This document shows, one piece after another, positions 10,131-21,328 of a DNA stretch of 64,000 nucleotides. How positions within the stretch are numbered: the first letter of the stretch is position 1; every line of letters starts with the position of its first letter. This DNA comes from Lucifuga dentata. Taxonomy: Eukaryota > Chordata > Actinopteri > Ophidiiformes > Bythitidae. The position numbers and the translations under genes are program-made. The notes under the pieces were generated by a model that was given only the letters and a program-made list of their open reading frames with translations, was not told the origin of the DNA and searched no databases. The DNA lies in assembly GCA_014773175.1 (NCBI GenBank), contig VXCM01000293.1, positions 88,018 to 152,017 on the forward strand. Direction: 5' to 3'.

Positions 10131-11587
10131 TCATTTAATGTTTAATTTTACATTAAAAAAGCAAATTTACACAACTGGAAGAGAGCTATAAAGTCATTCG
10201 TCATGAAGATGCCTCATTCATCTTTTGAGTTTTTTTTTTTTTTTTTTNTTTTTTTTTTTTTTTTTATGTCGCAATCTGTTATTTTTTAATTATATTCAGA
10301 AATAACCATTCCAATTTGTAATTTAATTTCTTATTTCAATTTAATCACCAATGGGGGTGATGAAAAAACACAATTTAGTTAATTTGTCAGAGTAGCAAAT
10401 GATCAGTTCTGGGCTTAAATAATTAAACAAAAATCTATTAATATAATGATGACATCATAAAGTTACTGTTAATCTGTTAGTTAATAGTGTAATATTGCTC
10501 ATATACTTAAGAAAATAAGAAAATAATTTTCACAAAGAGCAATTTATCATGACTCCAGTCTGATTATTGTATAGACTTTTAATTTATCCACATAAATAGT
10601 AGAGAAACTACAAGAACATATTTAAATACATTTGCATTAACAGTTTATAATGATAACATTTTGTTCCCATTAAATGACAACTTTCATTTCATTCTATCAA
10701 CAGTGTGGGCGAGTTCTCATTTTCCATTCTGAGACATAAACTAGACTGCGTCATCATTACATCTCTTCCTCTTTTTTTTTGTTTTTCATTTTAACATTAT
10801 AATAAATAATATTTTCACATTCGGGCTCTTCGGCCCTCATACTTAAATAAACAGACAAACACATAGATTGACTGTGAACGTCAGTAATCTCACTTGTATC
10901 ATTTTATAGTCTGATGTGTTAATTTACAAGCAGATATACAACAACCAACTCAAATTCAGTCATTTGCTCTTCATGATCAACAGAGGTGAACAAATACACA
11001 GAATTGGCCTTTAATTTTCCATTTTAAAAAAATCTCCCCAAAACCTCAAAGATATTTTAAACATATGTTTAAAATGATGATGGCAGTATTACTTTCACTT
11101 TTGTTGATTTGTGGCCAAGAGTAGAAAAACTGAACTCATACAGATGTGATGCAAAGTGATACTATAAAGTAAAAACATAGTGAATATAGTGAAGTTATTT
11201 TGTGGAAATATTATTCCACAGGTAAACATTTGTGAATTATTACAGTCTGTTTTTGTATAGTGTTTGAATATATATATTTTTTTTTAAATAATTTCATCCA
11301 ATATTAATACTGTTTGTATTGCACCTTTAGGTTTAAAACCCAAATCAAAACATTAATACATTCAGATATAAGCACTTCATTCAATTTCGCATTGATCTTG
11401 TTCTTCATCTGGCCTTTTCCAAGTCAGGGTCATCTAAAATAACAAGCTCATGTAAAATCAATCATTTAGTATTTTCAGAGCTGAATTATGTGGATGATTT
11501 GCGTTGTTTTGGTGGATAAACACAGTTGGACATGATGAGTAGGATCCCTTTGGGATCAAATGTTGACAATAAATAAAAGGCGGTGTG

Positions 11588-11591
<4 letters not shown>

Positions 11592-11645
<54 letters not shown>
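11592..11645. repeat. (TC)n microsatellite
   Basis: About 27 uninterrupted TC/CT units. Confidence 0.95.
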
Positions 11646-11646
<1 letters not shown>

Positions 11647-12281
11647 AGAGTCTCAGTTACAGAAACAATCTTAGGGTGAGTCTTATCGTCATCCAGTCTC
11701 ATGTCTATACATTTGGGTAGACACGAGAATATCACAGCATACACACACACACGCACACAGGCACGCACCTTATCTGTGTCTCTCTCTCTCTTTCTCTTCT
11801 TCCAGGAATTTGTAAAAGTTCAGAGTTATTAAATACATCTACAGCCGCATTCCTGGTTTCCATGAAGAGCCCGAGAGAGGTCATAAGTTCTCAAAGGGCC
11901 CCTGGTTACTTTGGTGCTGTGCAGTTGAAGCCTCTTGTCTAACCGCAGAAATCATCCAGCTTCACTTTCTGCTTCCTGCTGCTGCCAGTTTGTGTCTCTG
12001 TCAAGTTCAGATGCTGCAGGAAATAAACTGGATCTGAGGAAAGGAAAGCTTTAGAGTGAATCTTTGTTACGGGGAGCCCACGAGTGTCTGTCAGTCTCAG
12101 TGTTCACAGCAGGTTTTTTAACAGAGACTGAAGAAAAAACGGCCCAATTCGTTGTCCCCAGAGAGCTTCCACTTGATCCTCGTGTCTTAATGTAGGAATT
12201 TGTATATATACAGTTTCATGTTCCTTTGTGTATGTATGTGTGTGTGTGTGTGTGTACGTCTTCTTTATCCTCTCTCAGTTT

Positions 12282-12335
12282 TCATTTTTGTTTTTGTTCC
12301 TGGGGTATTCTGGCAGCTTCTTCAAATGACTGAGC
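12282..12335 (-). CDS. Possible alternative skor2 terminal exon
   Basis: A strong acceptor (tgttttctctttatag) is followed by an 18-codon frame (AQSFEEAARIPQEQKQK and stop) that is in phase 0. It therefore could be joined directly to exon 7 in place of the IPYA exon. It may instead be a 3' UTR exon or chance. I do not recall a known isoform with this tail. Confidence 0.25.
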   Translation of the reverse strand, partial: AQSFEEAARIPQEQKQK

Positions 12336-12408
12336 CTATAAAGAGAAAACAAAAACATTAATACCAAACATTAGTGTTGCATTGTGGTGTTAAAAGACTG
12401 GGTTGAAT

Positions 12409-12414
12409 TTTATT
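12409..12414 (-). terminator. Possible skor2 polyadenylation signal
   Basis: AATAAA on the minus strand, about 340 bases after the skor2 stop codon. In AT-rich DNA this hexamer is common by chance, so the call is weak. Confidence 0.2.
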
Positions 12415-12754
12415 AATTACACTGTCAGTAAACCCCCAAAAAATCAGGAATAATCTCAAATATTGGGAATGACTCTTAAAAATCTGAACATCTACATCAA
12501 CCTGCAACGGGTCTTGAGACTGTTATTTAAGGATTTGATTCTTATTCTTATTAATGTCTATGGTAAATCATGAGTCTAAAGTTAAAGATCTCCTGTAGGT
12601 TGAACATAATTGCTGCTCTAACATACTTACTTTATCCCATCATTTAGTGTCATTTTTATAAATCCTTCAGAGTTACAGTTATGAATGACATGTCTCACTG
12701 CTCCAGACATTTTCTGTTTTTACTAAATTTAACACAAAAACATTCACCGTTTAG

Positions 12755-12811
12755 CTACTTGTTGAGGTGGGAGCTGATCTTCTCTTTTCTGATGATGTTT
12801 GCATAGGGAAT
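12755..12811 (-). CDS. skor2: skor2 last coding exon
   Basis: After acceptor aatttcag it encodes IPYANIIRKEKISSHLNK and a TAG stop at 12757-12755. Human ends IPYAASLIRKEKLGAHLSKS, so the tail is conserved. Confidence 0.93.
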   Translation of the reverse strand: MPYANIIRKEKISSHLNK

Positions 12812-13612
12812 CTGAAATTAAAAAAAAAAAAACAAAAACAAGGTAGAAACACAAATAAAATTTATTCAGAACAGGATTTCATCACATATTTATGGTATGA
12901 TTCTGATTTTTATTTGATCTTGATATGAAGTGTAAAACTTGGCCCTACAAAGTTTGTAACGATCCTCCAAATGTCTGAAATGACACTTTTCATGCCAAAA
13001 CACAGGAATAATTGCTACAGACATGTTTACATTAACAGATAGTTTGAGTAGGTATATATAAAATACACAAACAAGTTCAACTTTTACTGTATTTTTTAAA
13101 ATCCTCCAAATGATGATTGGCCACCTACCAAACATATTTACTAGCCACAGCCAAAAATGACAAACATTAGTCTGGCTGATGCTGTTTAACTTCAGCTCTA
13201 TATGATGATACCAGTGAGAATCTGCTTCATAAAGACCAAACCAACGCACAGATCCTACTTTCATTTCACGAGTCACTGAGTCAAAAAATATATACATAAA
13301 AACTCTTATTTCTGAAATGAAATAAGTGAAAAGAGCCATGATTAATCTACATGGTTTCCAAATGCATATTTAACATTGCGTGTAGTTATGACTTAAAATA
13401 AGAAAATTATACAGTAAAACTGGGGTGAAAATATGTCCTAATCAGAAGTCTGAAATACTTTATAAAGTAATGCCATCAAGCAAAATGAGTGTTTGTATCC
13501 ATCTGAAGGTCTGTGTGAAACTAAAGTCTCATTACTCATTATATCACAGACATGCATCTGCTTCTTCCTGTCACATCCGTCAGGTTTGAAAGCTTTTAGA
13601 TTTATACGTGTG

Positions 13613-13649
<37 letters not shown>

Positions 13650-15997
13650 TGTGCATATTCGCACTTGTAAGCATCTGAACACCCTGTGTGGTCATGTTTG
13701 TGTAGTTACATGTGTGTATGAGTGTGTGTGTGTGTACGTGTGCAAGTGTGTGGCGTGTGTGTGCGCGGGGAAGCAAAGACAAACAGCGTCTGTCAGCGTG
13801 TGTGTGTGCGGCTGCCCAGCTGATCGATGTGCAGCAAACTGCTCGGAGAAACTTTTCACCCGTGAAAGACAAACGAGATGGTTGTTTCTTTTCTACCTGC
13901 TATCAAACAACAACAACTTCCAGTTCAGTTCCTGCCAACAGATTTATCGCTAAAACGTATTTCAAATCTCATTAGTGTTATCTTTCACCTTTTTTTAATG
14001 CCATGTTGATGTGTTATTATTATTTCTGGTATTTCTTGGCGTTGTGACATTTTGAGGACTGTGAATCAACAAAACTGTATCTTCCTTATCATTGGAAGGC
14101 TGAGTATCGTTGTCTCACCATCTGTAATTGTTGAACCATCTCCTCTCGGTAGGCGAGTTCTCGTTTCATCTGGTCTTGGAAATTATCTGGAATTAGTATT
14201 AAAAAAATTGAAAATCAAAGATTAGCCAGAACTTTTGAGAAAATGGCCATGTGGAGATATTTACTCAGGAAAGGATGATGGAGAAAAAGTTTTACTGGTT
14301 GAACAGGACAAGAGAGGAAGGAAGTGAAATTAGCAAGAAACAGAAAGAAGAATGAAGACAGACGGGGAGGAGGTGACTTGAAGAAAGATGGTGATGGACA
14401 ATCTGTCCTTCAGAAAGAGGAGGAGAGTCTAAAAAATGAACGGAGGATGTACTCACGGAAGACAGGAAAAGGGGAGGTGCCCTTCAGAGCATGAAACTCC
14501 TGCTCCAGCCTCCTCCTGAAGTCGATCTGCTCCAGGAGAACCTTCTGCAGCTCCTCTGCAGGAGCAAAGACAAGAAGAAAAACTGTTTGATGAAAATCCA
14601 ATCAAATGTGTCTTACAGGCCGAGAGAGCAGAAGGGAGCAGGGAATAACATTTACAACATTTATTTCATATCTATATAATATCAGTATAAAAGCAAAGGC
14701 AACAAATTGCTGTTTTTATTTGTCTTTATTTTATGTTTTCTAGTTTGTTGTTGAAATGAACTTGACTGAAATCAACTTAAACCTCATTTATTTACCTTTT
14801 TCCATGTTCTCTACATCCTTCTTCAGTGGGACGGGAGAGGAAGCATCTTGGCTTTGATCGCCTAAAAACATGGAGATTTTAATTGCTGACTTTTGTCTGA
14901 CACACAGCTTGAAAGATTTACCAGTTACATTGCATTGATGGCATATTGTTTGAGCTCTTTTTCTTTTTCTCTTCTTTTCTTTTTCTCTTGTTTTTTTCTT
15001 TTCTCTCTCTGTACTAACACAGGCTATTATGATTGTGATCTTATTATGTTACTGATTATGGCTTTTGTTCCCAGCATGCCTCACCTTGCTAAAAGGCATT
15101 GGTAACTGGAATAAAATAGGGCATTTTGGATAATAGCATCAACCAAACAGCATATTTCTTCATACTACATTTGGTGTTTTAAAAGGGAAAGTGCCTTGTC
15201 TGAGCTTTTCTCAAGTTGTGTGCAAACCTTTCCAATCATGACACATCTAACAACCAATACTCTATACTGTACATATACAACACATAATCATATCAGCATT
15301 TTTGCATTAACAAAGTGAACGCTGCACCATTCCTCCTCTTAAACTGTCTGTCTTGACTGAAGCCATCTTATTGCAATGCTCACATTAGCCTCTAGATGTC
15401 AATATATCATTGTGGTGTGAAGTTGACCACAGATGGAAAAAGGTTTACTGAATCAGTTTCTTTTTCTTGTGTTGCCACTTCATATTGTTCTATATAAACA
15501 AAAGAAACAAAATCAATCTGCTTTCAGAAATGATAGATATGCACTGTAGTTCCTAAAATTGAATATATTAATCATCATTACGCTAAAAGAGGTAACTGTG
15601 CTGTAAAACCACTCAGTTACAGGAAATAGAAAAGTTTCTTGAGTGAGCTGTTTTGACTAACAACAGTGTCTATTTATATTGAACAGTTTTATCACAGTTA
15701 TGTTGCATTTGATGTTGTGTGTATTTTTGTATATTTCTGCTGGATCTGTCTACTTGTTGCTTTAAGCATCCTCATCATCTTCCATCTTCCTTTTTCACCA
15801 ACATGTTTTCAGATTTAGCAGTTGGAAAGTGTCTGTGCTGCCCTGTGTGTCTGAATTGTGACAACGAGGCACTGAAGCCCTTAAATGAAGCGATCCGGCA
15901 CACTCAATACGTATAATCTCCCTCTCCAGTTATTGCATGTCCTGGCTCCTTAAGCCTCCCTATGCTTCCCTCTCTCATTTAGAGCGGGGGGGGGGGN

Positions 15998-16043
<46 letters not shown>

Positions 16044-17859
16044 CCCCTCCTCTCCTCTCCTCTCTCTGTCTCATTTGACAAGCAAATTTGCAGACAGTGC
16101 CCGAGGATAACAACCTCGTTTGACAGTCAATTAACCGTGAATAGTCAAAGCCAAGGCGGTTTGCATTACATAAATGGAAAATTAGATTATTTTTTCTCCC
16201 TAGAAACAGAAGGAGAGTTTAAAGACAGTGGAGGGGGGGTGGGGTGTAGGGTGGGGGGACTCAGAGGAATCAGGCCTTCTAATCACGTAGAGCTTCCCAC
16301 CGCCCAGGGAGACGTTTGGCAATCAGCGGAAAGGTGGTCTCATTTAATTTGTTTCGTGTAATTTTTCGAAATACATTATACATTATGAGCAGGGATCATT
16401 ACGGTATGTGTATGTGTGTGTGTGTTATGGGTTGAGGGAGGGAGTGGGGNNNNNNNNNNNNNNNNNNNNNNNNNNNNNNNNNNNNNNNNNNNNNNNNNNN
16501 TTTTTTTTTTTTTTTGAGCTGAGGAGGGAAAAAAGGCAATTATGTCGGCAGTTATACGGGTCTAGGATGGAGATTGCCAGCGCGGCTGCTTATCTCTGAG
16601 CTGATGTTTTCTTGTTGAACTATAACGGCCCCCCTAAGAGTAGCAGCCCTGGCAACAACAGCACTAAAGAGAGGAAGCATGTCTGAGCGGCGGCAGCAGC
16701 TTCTCACCGCCGCTTCATCTGTCTGTGTATTTATATGAATCCTTTAAACACGATGTCTGAGAGGACGAAGAGGAGGAGGATGAAGGAGACACTGTTATGT
16801 CGCTGCTGCTGCTGCTTTAAGCATTCTAAATCTACTGATGTGTTATAAGAAGAAGAAAAAATCTAACTGTAACATCTAGATTTGATTTAATATGAGAATA
16901 ATTTGGAATGTTTGTTTTATTTAAAAAAACGCCTCTGCTTCACTGAGTCTATATTATGCTAAAGATTAAAACTGCATGTGTCTGTGTTGGTTGGTGCATG
17001 TGTGTTGTCCCGTGCAACCCTCAGTATGTCATTTTTGTAATGTTCTCCATCAAAAATTATTTTATTTCAGTTTTTTTTTTACACTGTCCTTGACCAGATA
17101 TTAAAAAAGGCAACCTGAGCATTAACCTGATTAACTCATTTATAGAAATACTGTTGATTAATGTGCATGATAAATAAAGGAATAAATGAAATTAAATTAA
17201 ATGTTCATCCACACTGTGTATATTGAATTGCAAAAGTGTGGGGCAACACTTTTCATTCTTTTTGAGCTTTTCTTTTCAAGCTTTTCATTCTATTATATAT
17301 ACTGTACAAATGTATTTTAAATACACAAATGCGTATTTTATGTGTTTGTCTTATTAACTTTTTATTCATCTCTAATGGATAAATATTTAAGTGACCTTCT
17401 ATTTTAAGACAGTTACTTTTTTTAATGGTGTCATAAAAAAAAAAAAAAAAAANAAAAAAAAAAAAAAAAAACATATTCACTATATCCAGAAAAGTTCAAT
17501 ATATCCAGTAAAGGGGTCAAAAACTAGCTCAGATACATCCTTAGATATGAAATTCAAACTGCAGTAAAACCAAATGCAGATGGATGCAGTAAATTTAGGT
17601 TGCCATCCTACTAATTACAGTTTACTTGTGACATGGATGCATTTTATATGTTTTTGATCATTATTAGTTTGTTTAGCTGGATGACAACCAGACAAACAAG
17701 AAAAAAAGAAAAAACAAAGAAAACAAAACAGAAAACATAATGTGAGTGTTTGTACCTGAACTCTCCCTCCAGTAGTCTGGTGGTGAGGTGTCACTCTCTG
17801 GTACAAAGAAACTATTTTGCTCTTTGATTTCATCTGAAAAAAAGAAAGAGAAGGGGGGN

Positions 17860-17897
<38 letters not shown>

Positions 17898-20800
17898 CAG
17901 TAAGGCCCATTGGTTGAGCTGGTTATCTGGACAAATGGAGATAACTAAGTGTGTGAATGGGTTGCACTTCGTCTGTGTGTGTGTTTGTGTGTGTGTCTGT
18001 GCGTGAGCGGAACACATTTTCTCCGGCAGAAGGGTCAGAGAGGGAGATGAGGAGCAAATGAAACGTCACTGGAATATTAGCCTGGCAGGGACAAAGAGAC
18101 ACTATAAAACCACTCACTCAGACACTAAATGAAACAAAGATGGTGTAATGCAACTGAGTCAGACGTCTGATGAAACAGATAGCGTGTAACAGTTTGGTGA
18201 AATAGCTCGTGTAATGCTGTTTGATGAAACAGCGCGTTCAAACATTTAATGAAACAAAGATTTTGCAAAACAAAGCCAAGACGGAAGAGACGCGTCGGGC
18301 GACTCATGCAAATATCAGACAAAACAATGACATTGTTAGGAAATATATGGAAGTTTGTTTGTAGAATTGGAACAAATGTAATGTGCAAGGCATTTCAACT
18401 TTTTTCAGGGAACTTTTGAGGCAAACTATTGCAGTTTGGCTGTGTGAAAAAAAATTACTTATTGGTTCATATTTTAGTCTGTGTTTACTTGTGCGTCAGA
18501 GAGGCAAAAGCACAACAAAACAGAATAAATCACACTCACCAGACATGCTGGAGTTGTCTCTGGTCGCGTATGCAGGCAATCCTTCATCTCTGCTTTTGTG
18601 AACCTAAAAGAAGTTACAAAATAAAAAGCAGCGACTTTAGTACATTATATTTGTTGTTGTTGTTGTTATGTGTGATAAATTCCTACAAAGCAGATAGGTT
18701 GTGTCTTCTGAACAGATTAAGTATGCAATGTTTGCCATGTGGTTATGATAAACACATTAATATCACAAAAAGGTTCTATTTTTCTTTAAGTACAAGCTAT
18801 ATTGTCAAATTCGGATTTTTAGTGTGAACGATTAATATAATCTAACATCGATATGTATTGATCTAATTTGGAATATTAGAGTCTTTTTTTTTTTTTTTCN
18901 TTTTTTTTTTTTTTTGCCTTTCTCAGCATATTTGCAGTATGAGACTCCACAGAGGATTGAACTCGGTCTAGTTTAAAATGCTCACAGTAACTCTACATCA
19001 CATCTCCCTCCTCCTCCTCCTCCCCTCTCTGTTCCTCTGGTTAATGTGGGAGTCGACAGGTTAAAGATTAGAGCTGCCCTAACAGGCGGTGCTGACAGAG
19101 GGAGAACAAACACACCGTGGCCATTAAACAATCCACGCCTGGGCCTATTAGCCAGGATCAGAGTGGGGTGACTGTTTCAATTTCTGCAGGGACAAACCAG
19201 CCTATCAATCTGCTTATGCAGATCACATCACCGCCTGACTACGGCGCCATTTAAATAATAATTAGCTCAAGTGGCCTGGGGGGATATTTACGTTTTTGTA
19301 AGCTGGGTCCTCTCGGTGAGGCGGGGTGGAGAGAGGGAGGCTGCTGGGAGGGGAGGCAGGGAGACTGGGGGACTCCTGCTGGATGTGGTCTGAGGAGGAG
19401 GGAGGGGACGTGCTGGAATACACGCTGCTCCCCCTCTCCTTCCCTCTCTCCTCCCCGGCGCTGTCGCTCAGCGAGGGGAGGTACAGGTTGGTTTGAGTCT
19501 GTGACGGTCTGCTCGCAAAGCTCCCCTCCTCCTCCTCCTCCTGCTTTGACGACTCGACATCCACCTCCCCATCTTCCTCGCTTTCAGCTCCCTCCGCTTC
19601 CCCCTCTCCTCCGCTTTCACTCCCGTAACTGCAGCTGCTGCTGGGTGATAGCCTCTGGTGCCGTTCTGACCCAGAGACCACGGCCCCAAAGTCCTCATCT
19701 GTTGCCCCAGCAACACCAGCCCCATTGCTGTGGAGTTTGGCGATACTCTCGGCACCTTTGATGACGGGGCGGAAAGCGGAGCCGTAGCTTGGCTTCCTGG
19801 TTTGGAGTGTTGGGGTGTCTAGTAATTTCAGCCAGCCCTCTGATGTCACAGGACGAAGGTCAGAAGTCACCGTAGGGCAATCGGGGTCAAACAGCCCGGA
19901 TCTGGTTGCGTTGCTTCCGCTACCGCCCCCGATGGTTGGGCTTACACCATTATTGTTGGTGGCTATGGGTCCAGGCTCAGTGGGGTCTGTGAGATCCAAA
20001 AAGGCTTGTCTGAGAGAAGGGCTATCTGTTAGGGAGGAGAGAGCACCAGGCTGAGGCTGAAGATAGGTGGGAACAGGGATTCCTCCTGCTGCTCTCGGAG
20101 GCCAAAACATGCAGAAAGGAGGATAAAAAGTGTCTTTGCGGCCTGGCCATAGGAGACCTGACAGCCCCGCTCCTTTCTGCCCGGCTGAACCATCGCTGTC
20201 CTCTTTTTTCTGCTGGCAGAGGCCAAATGCTGGGAAGGAGTATGGTGAGGGGAAGAGAGACGTGGGAGGAAACTTCTGCAGCATACCAAAACCTTTGCTT
20301 GGAACAGGGATGACAGGGTAGCTACGTGGCATCTTACGTGGAGACAAACTGTCCCCATCCAGGTCTTCTTCGTCTTCAAAGCGGGCCCTCTTCTGTGCAC
20401 CCAGGTCAGGCCCCATCATGTGAGGCATCACCGAACCTGGAAGAGACTTCACAGGGCCCATGGAGGGACAATGGCCTGAGGAGGGCAGCGCCCTCTTCCG
20501 GCTGCCCCCATTGAACATGGCTTTGACATCCTCCCAGGCAAAAACTAACTCATCAGCTGGTTGTTTGTCTGTGAGCTTGAGGTGACGTCGCCAGGAGTTA
20601 AAGTTGGCGGCGTCAGGCTGGGTGTACTTGGCATCTGGAGTGCGGTGGGAGTGGAAAATGAATTTATTTGGGGAGAAGTACATGTTGCAGAAGGAGCACT
20701 TGATGCACTTGGCCCTGGAGCTGTTGTAGCGTGCTGGGATGAAGTTGCCACGGCAACCCCAAGCACACTCATGTGTCACATCAAAGGCAAAGTTGTCGGG

Positions 20801-21262
20801 CAGTTTAGGTGGCGCATTCTCACCCAGGAAGGACTTGCAGAGGCGTTCGGCTTCTCGCTTGGTGATCATACCACAGCGGCGGGACGAGATGGGCATGGCT
20901 CCCGCCCGACGGAGGATCTCCAACTGAACCGGAGTGCATTGGACACATGTGATGCCCAATGCCACCCTACGGTTATGAATCTCATTATAACTGTAGTTTT
21001 TCAGTAACGTGTTGGAAATCTGTGCCAGGCAAAGTCTCTCATTGTGATCAATGACCAGCGAAACAATGGGAACACCGTACAGGATGACTTGGCCAACCTG
21101 GTTGGGCTTGAGGGGTGACGAGGAAGTGGAGGAAGAGGAGGATGACATGGAGGAGGAAGATGAGTGGAGGTGGGAGGGTCTGGGCGGAGTCAGGGGGTCT
21201 TGCTGGTACGATGAGCTCGTCATGACAATTTCACTGTGACTTGGAAGACAAGTCTTATCCAT
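12755..21262 (-). CDS. skor2: skor2, SKI family transcriptional corepressor 2 (complete coding region)
   Basis: Seven coding exons (21262-19292, 18603-18540, 17833-17756, 14861-14796, 14555-14457, 14186-14119, 12811-12755) sum to 2403 bases, or 800 codons plus stop. All boundaries are GT/AG and all phases agree. It is a nuclear corepressor of the Ski/Sno/Corl family that binds SMADs and histone deacetylase complexes and is needed in Purkinje and other GABAergic neuron differentiation. Residues about 51-150 form the Ski/Sno/Dac domain. Residues about 158-252 form the SAND-like SMAD-binding domain, with Cys/His ligands around C166, C170, C186, C189, C192, H204 and H206. S-R-K-R at 254-257 is a likely nuclear signal. 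The middle is disordered with Ser-rich (34-49) and acidic runs. Residues about 722-782 form the C-terminal coiled coil (EELQKVLLEQIDFRRRLEQ). It is SKOR2 rather than SKOR1 because of GQVILYG, GRKDTFYPPFCMFWPPR, the FLDL segment and the IPYANIIRKEK tail. The MDKTCLPSHSEIV start aligns with human. Human SKOR2 is about 1000 residues, and the difference is its Ala/His/Pro tracts. Confidence 0.96.
12812..14118. other. skor2 intron 7
   Basis: Mostly unique AT-rich sequence with a (GT)n tract at about 13611-13647 and further imperfect GT-rich sequence to 13810. The 149-codon minus-strand open frame at 12890-13339 has no recognisable similarity and no splice context, so it is not called. Confidence 0.5.
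13611..13647. repeat. (GT)n microsatellite
   Basis: About 18 GT units followed by degenerate GT-rich sequence. Confidence 0.9.
14119..14186 (-). CDS. skor2: skor2 coding exon 7, end of coiled coil
   Basis: 68 bases encoding NFQDQMKRELAYREEMVQQL and QM, matching human almost exactly. It ends in phase 0 before GTGAGA. Confidence 0.95.
14457..14555 (-). CDS. skor2: skor2 coding exon 6, start of coiled coil
   Basis: 99 bases encoding ELQKVLLEQIDFRRRLEQEF and HALKGTSPFPVF, nearly identical to human ELQKVLFEQIDLRRRLEQEF. Phase 1 in and out. Donor GTGAGT. Confidence 0.95.
14796..14861 (-). CDS. skor2: skor2 coding exon 5
   Basis: 66 bases encoding DQSQDASSPVPLKKDVENME and K, aligning with human ETNSPHSLKKDVENMGK. 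Phase 1 in and out. Confidence 0.9.
16000..16041. repeat. (GA)n microsatellite next to a G run and N
   Basis: About 20 GA units preceded by (G)n and an N at 15997. Such G-run/GA junctions recur at 8557 and 17859. Confidence 0.9.
16070..16720. promoter_or_regulatory. Candidate conserved regulatory element in skor2 intron 4 (contains a 51-N gap)
   Basis: This patch is non-repetitive, with more CpG and dense homeodomain/POU-type motifs (GTCAATTAACCGTG, GTTTGCATTACAT, CTAATCACG, CAATTATG). It differs from the AT-rich intron around it and carries no long ORF. Ns at 16450-16500 and a poly(T) run interrupt it. Flanking (GA)n at about 16000-16041. The call is by composition only. Confidence 0.35.
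16450..16500. other. Assembly gap (51 Ns)
   Basis: The only multi-N gap in the window, inside skor2 intron 4. Confidence 1.
17756..17833 (-). CDS. skor2: skor2 coding exon 4
   Basis: 78 bases encoding EIKEQNSFFVPESDTSPP and then DYWRESS, aligning with human KEHSFFITDSDASGGDFWRE. Phase 1 in and out. The acceptor tract (ctctttctttttttcag) is followed upstream by a (CT)n microsatellite interrupted by an N at 17859. Confidence 0.92.
17861..17895. repeat. (GA)n microsatellite near the skor2 exon 4 acceptor
   Basis: About 17 GA units, starting 28 bp upstream of exon 4 on the minus strand. Together with the G run and N at 17859 it makes a long pyrimidine stretch before that acceptor. Confidence 0.9.
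18120..18265. repeat. Degenerate minisatellite in skor2 intron 3
   Basis: About five units of 25-32 bp share a core like TTTGATGAAACA followed by CGTGTAA. On the minus strand one frame reads repeated FHQT. Units are imperfect, so it is an old array. Confidence 0.65.
18540..18603 (-). CDS. skor2: skor2 coding exon 3 (short)
   Basis: 64 bases between aacttcttttag and GTGAGTG. It encodes VHKSRDEGLPAYATRDNSSM and S, then ends in phase 1. It aligns with the human STKDDNSFSD region. The phase agrees on both sides, which supports the call despite the small size. Confidence 0.85.
18960..19262. promoter_or_regulatory. Candidate regulatory element beside the skor2 main exon
   Basis: Unique, moderately GC-rich sequence in intron 2 with GGCCATTAAACAATCC, CTATTAGCCAGG, CTGCTTATGCAGAT and CGCCATTTAAATAATAATTAG. 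No ORF fits. The composition and motif density resemble conserved non-coding elements of developmental genes. It abuts the splice donor side of the 657-codon exon. Confidence 0.3.
19292..21262 (-). CDS. skor2: skor2 main coding exon (657 codons)
   Basis: The exon begins at 21284 after AG, with 22 bases of 5' UTR before the ATG at 21262-21260, and ends in phase 0 (PAYKN) before GTAAAT at 19291. It encodes the start, the Ser-rich linker, the Ski/Sno and SAND-like domains and most of the disordered middle. The open frame extends upstream through the intron's TTTC repeat, but that part is not coding. A second in-frame Met lies at residue 14. Confidence 0.96.
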
Positions 21263-21286
21263 GGGAGGAAAACTGGTAAACGACCT

Positions 21287-21288
21287 GA

Positions 21289-21328
<40 letters not shown>

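Larger units (their letters stand above)
9421..12281. other. Intergenic region between ier3ip1 and skor2 3' end
   Basis: No coding exon recognised. It is AT-rich, with two (GA)n tracts around a single N at 10065 (an assembly duplication, see findings), a poly(T) run with N at 10248, and a 54-bp (TC)n tract at 11592-11645. Unique sequence at about 11800-12281 could include skor2 3' UTR, but no boundary can be set. Confidence 0.5.

Noticed and set aside
12890..13339. 149-codon minus-strand open frame between skor2 exons
   Set aside because: It lies in an intron, is AT-rich, has no recognisable domain and no splice sites that fit the neighbouring exons. Chance frame.
13438..13953. Open frames on both strands rich in His/Thr or Cys/Val
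   Set aside because: Products of the (GT)n microsatellite, not genes.
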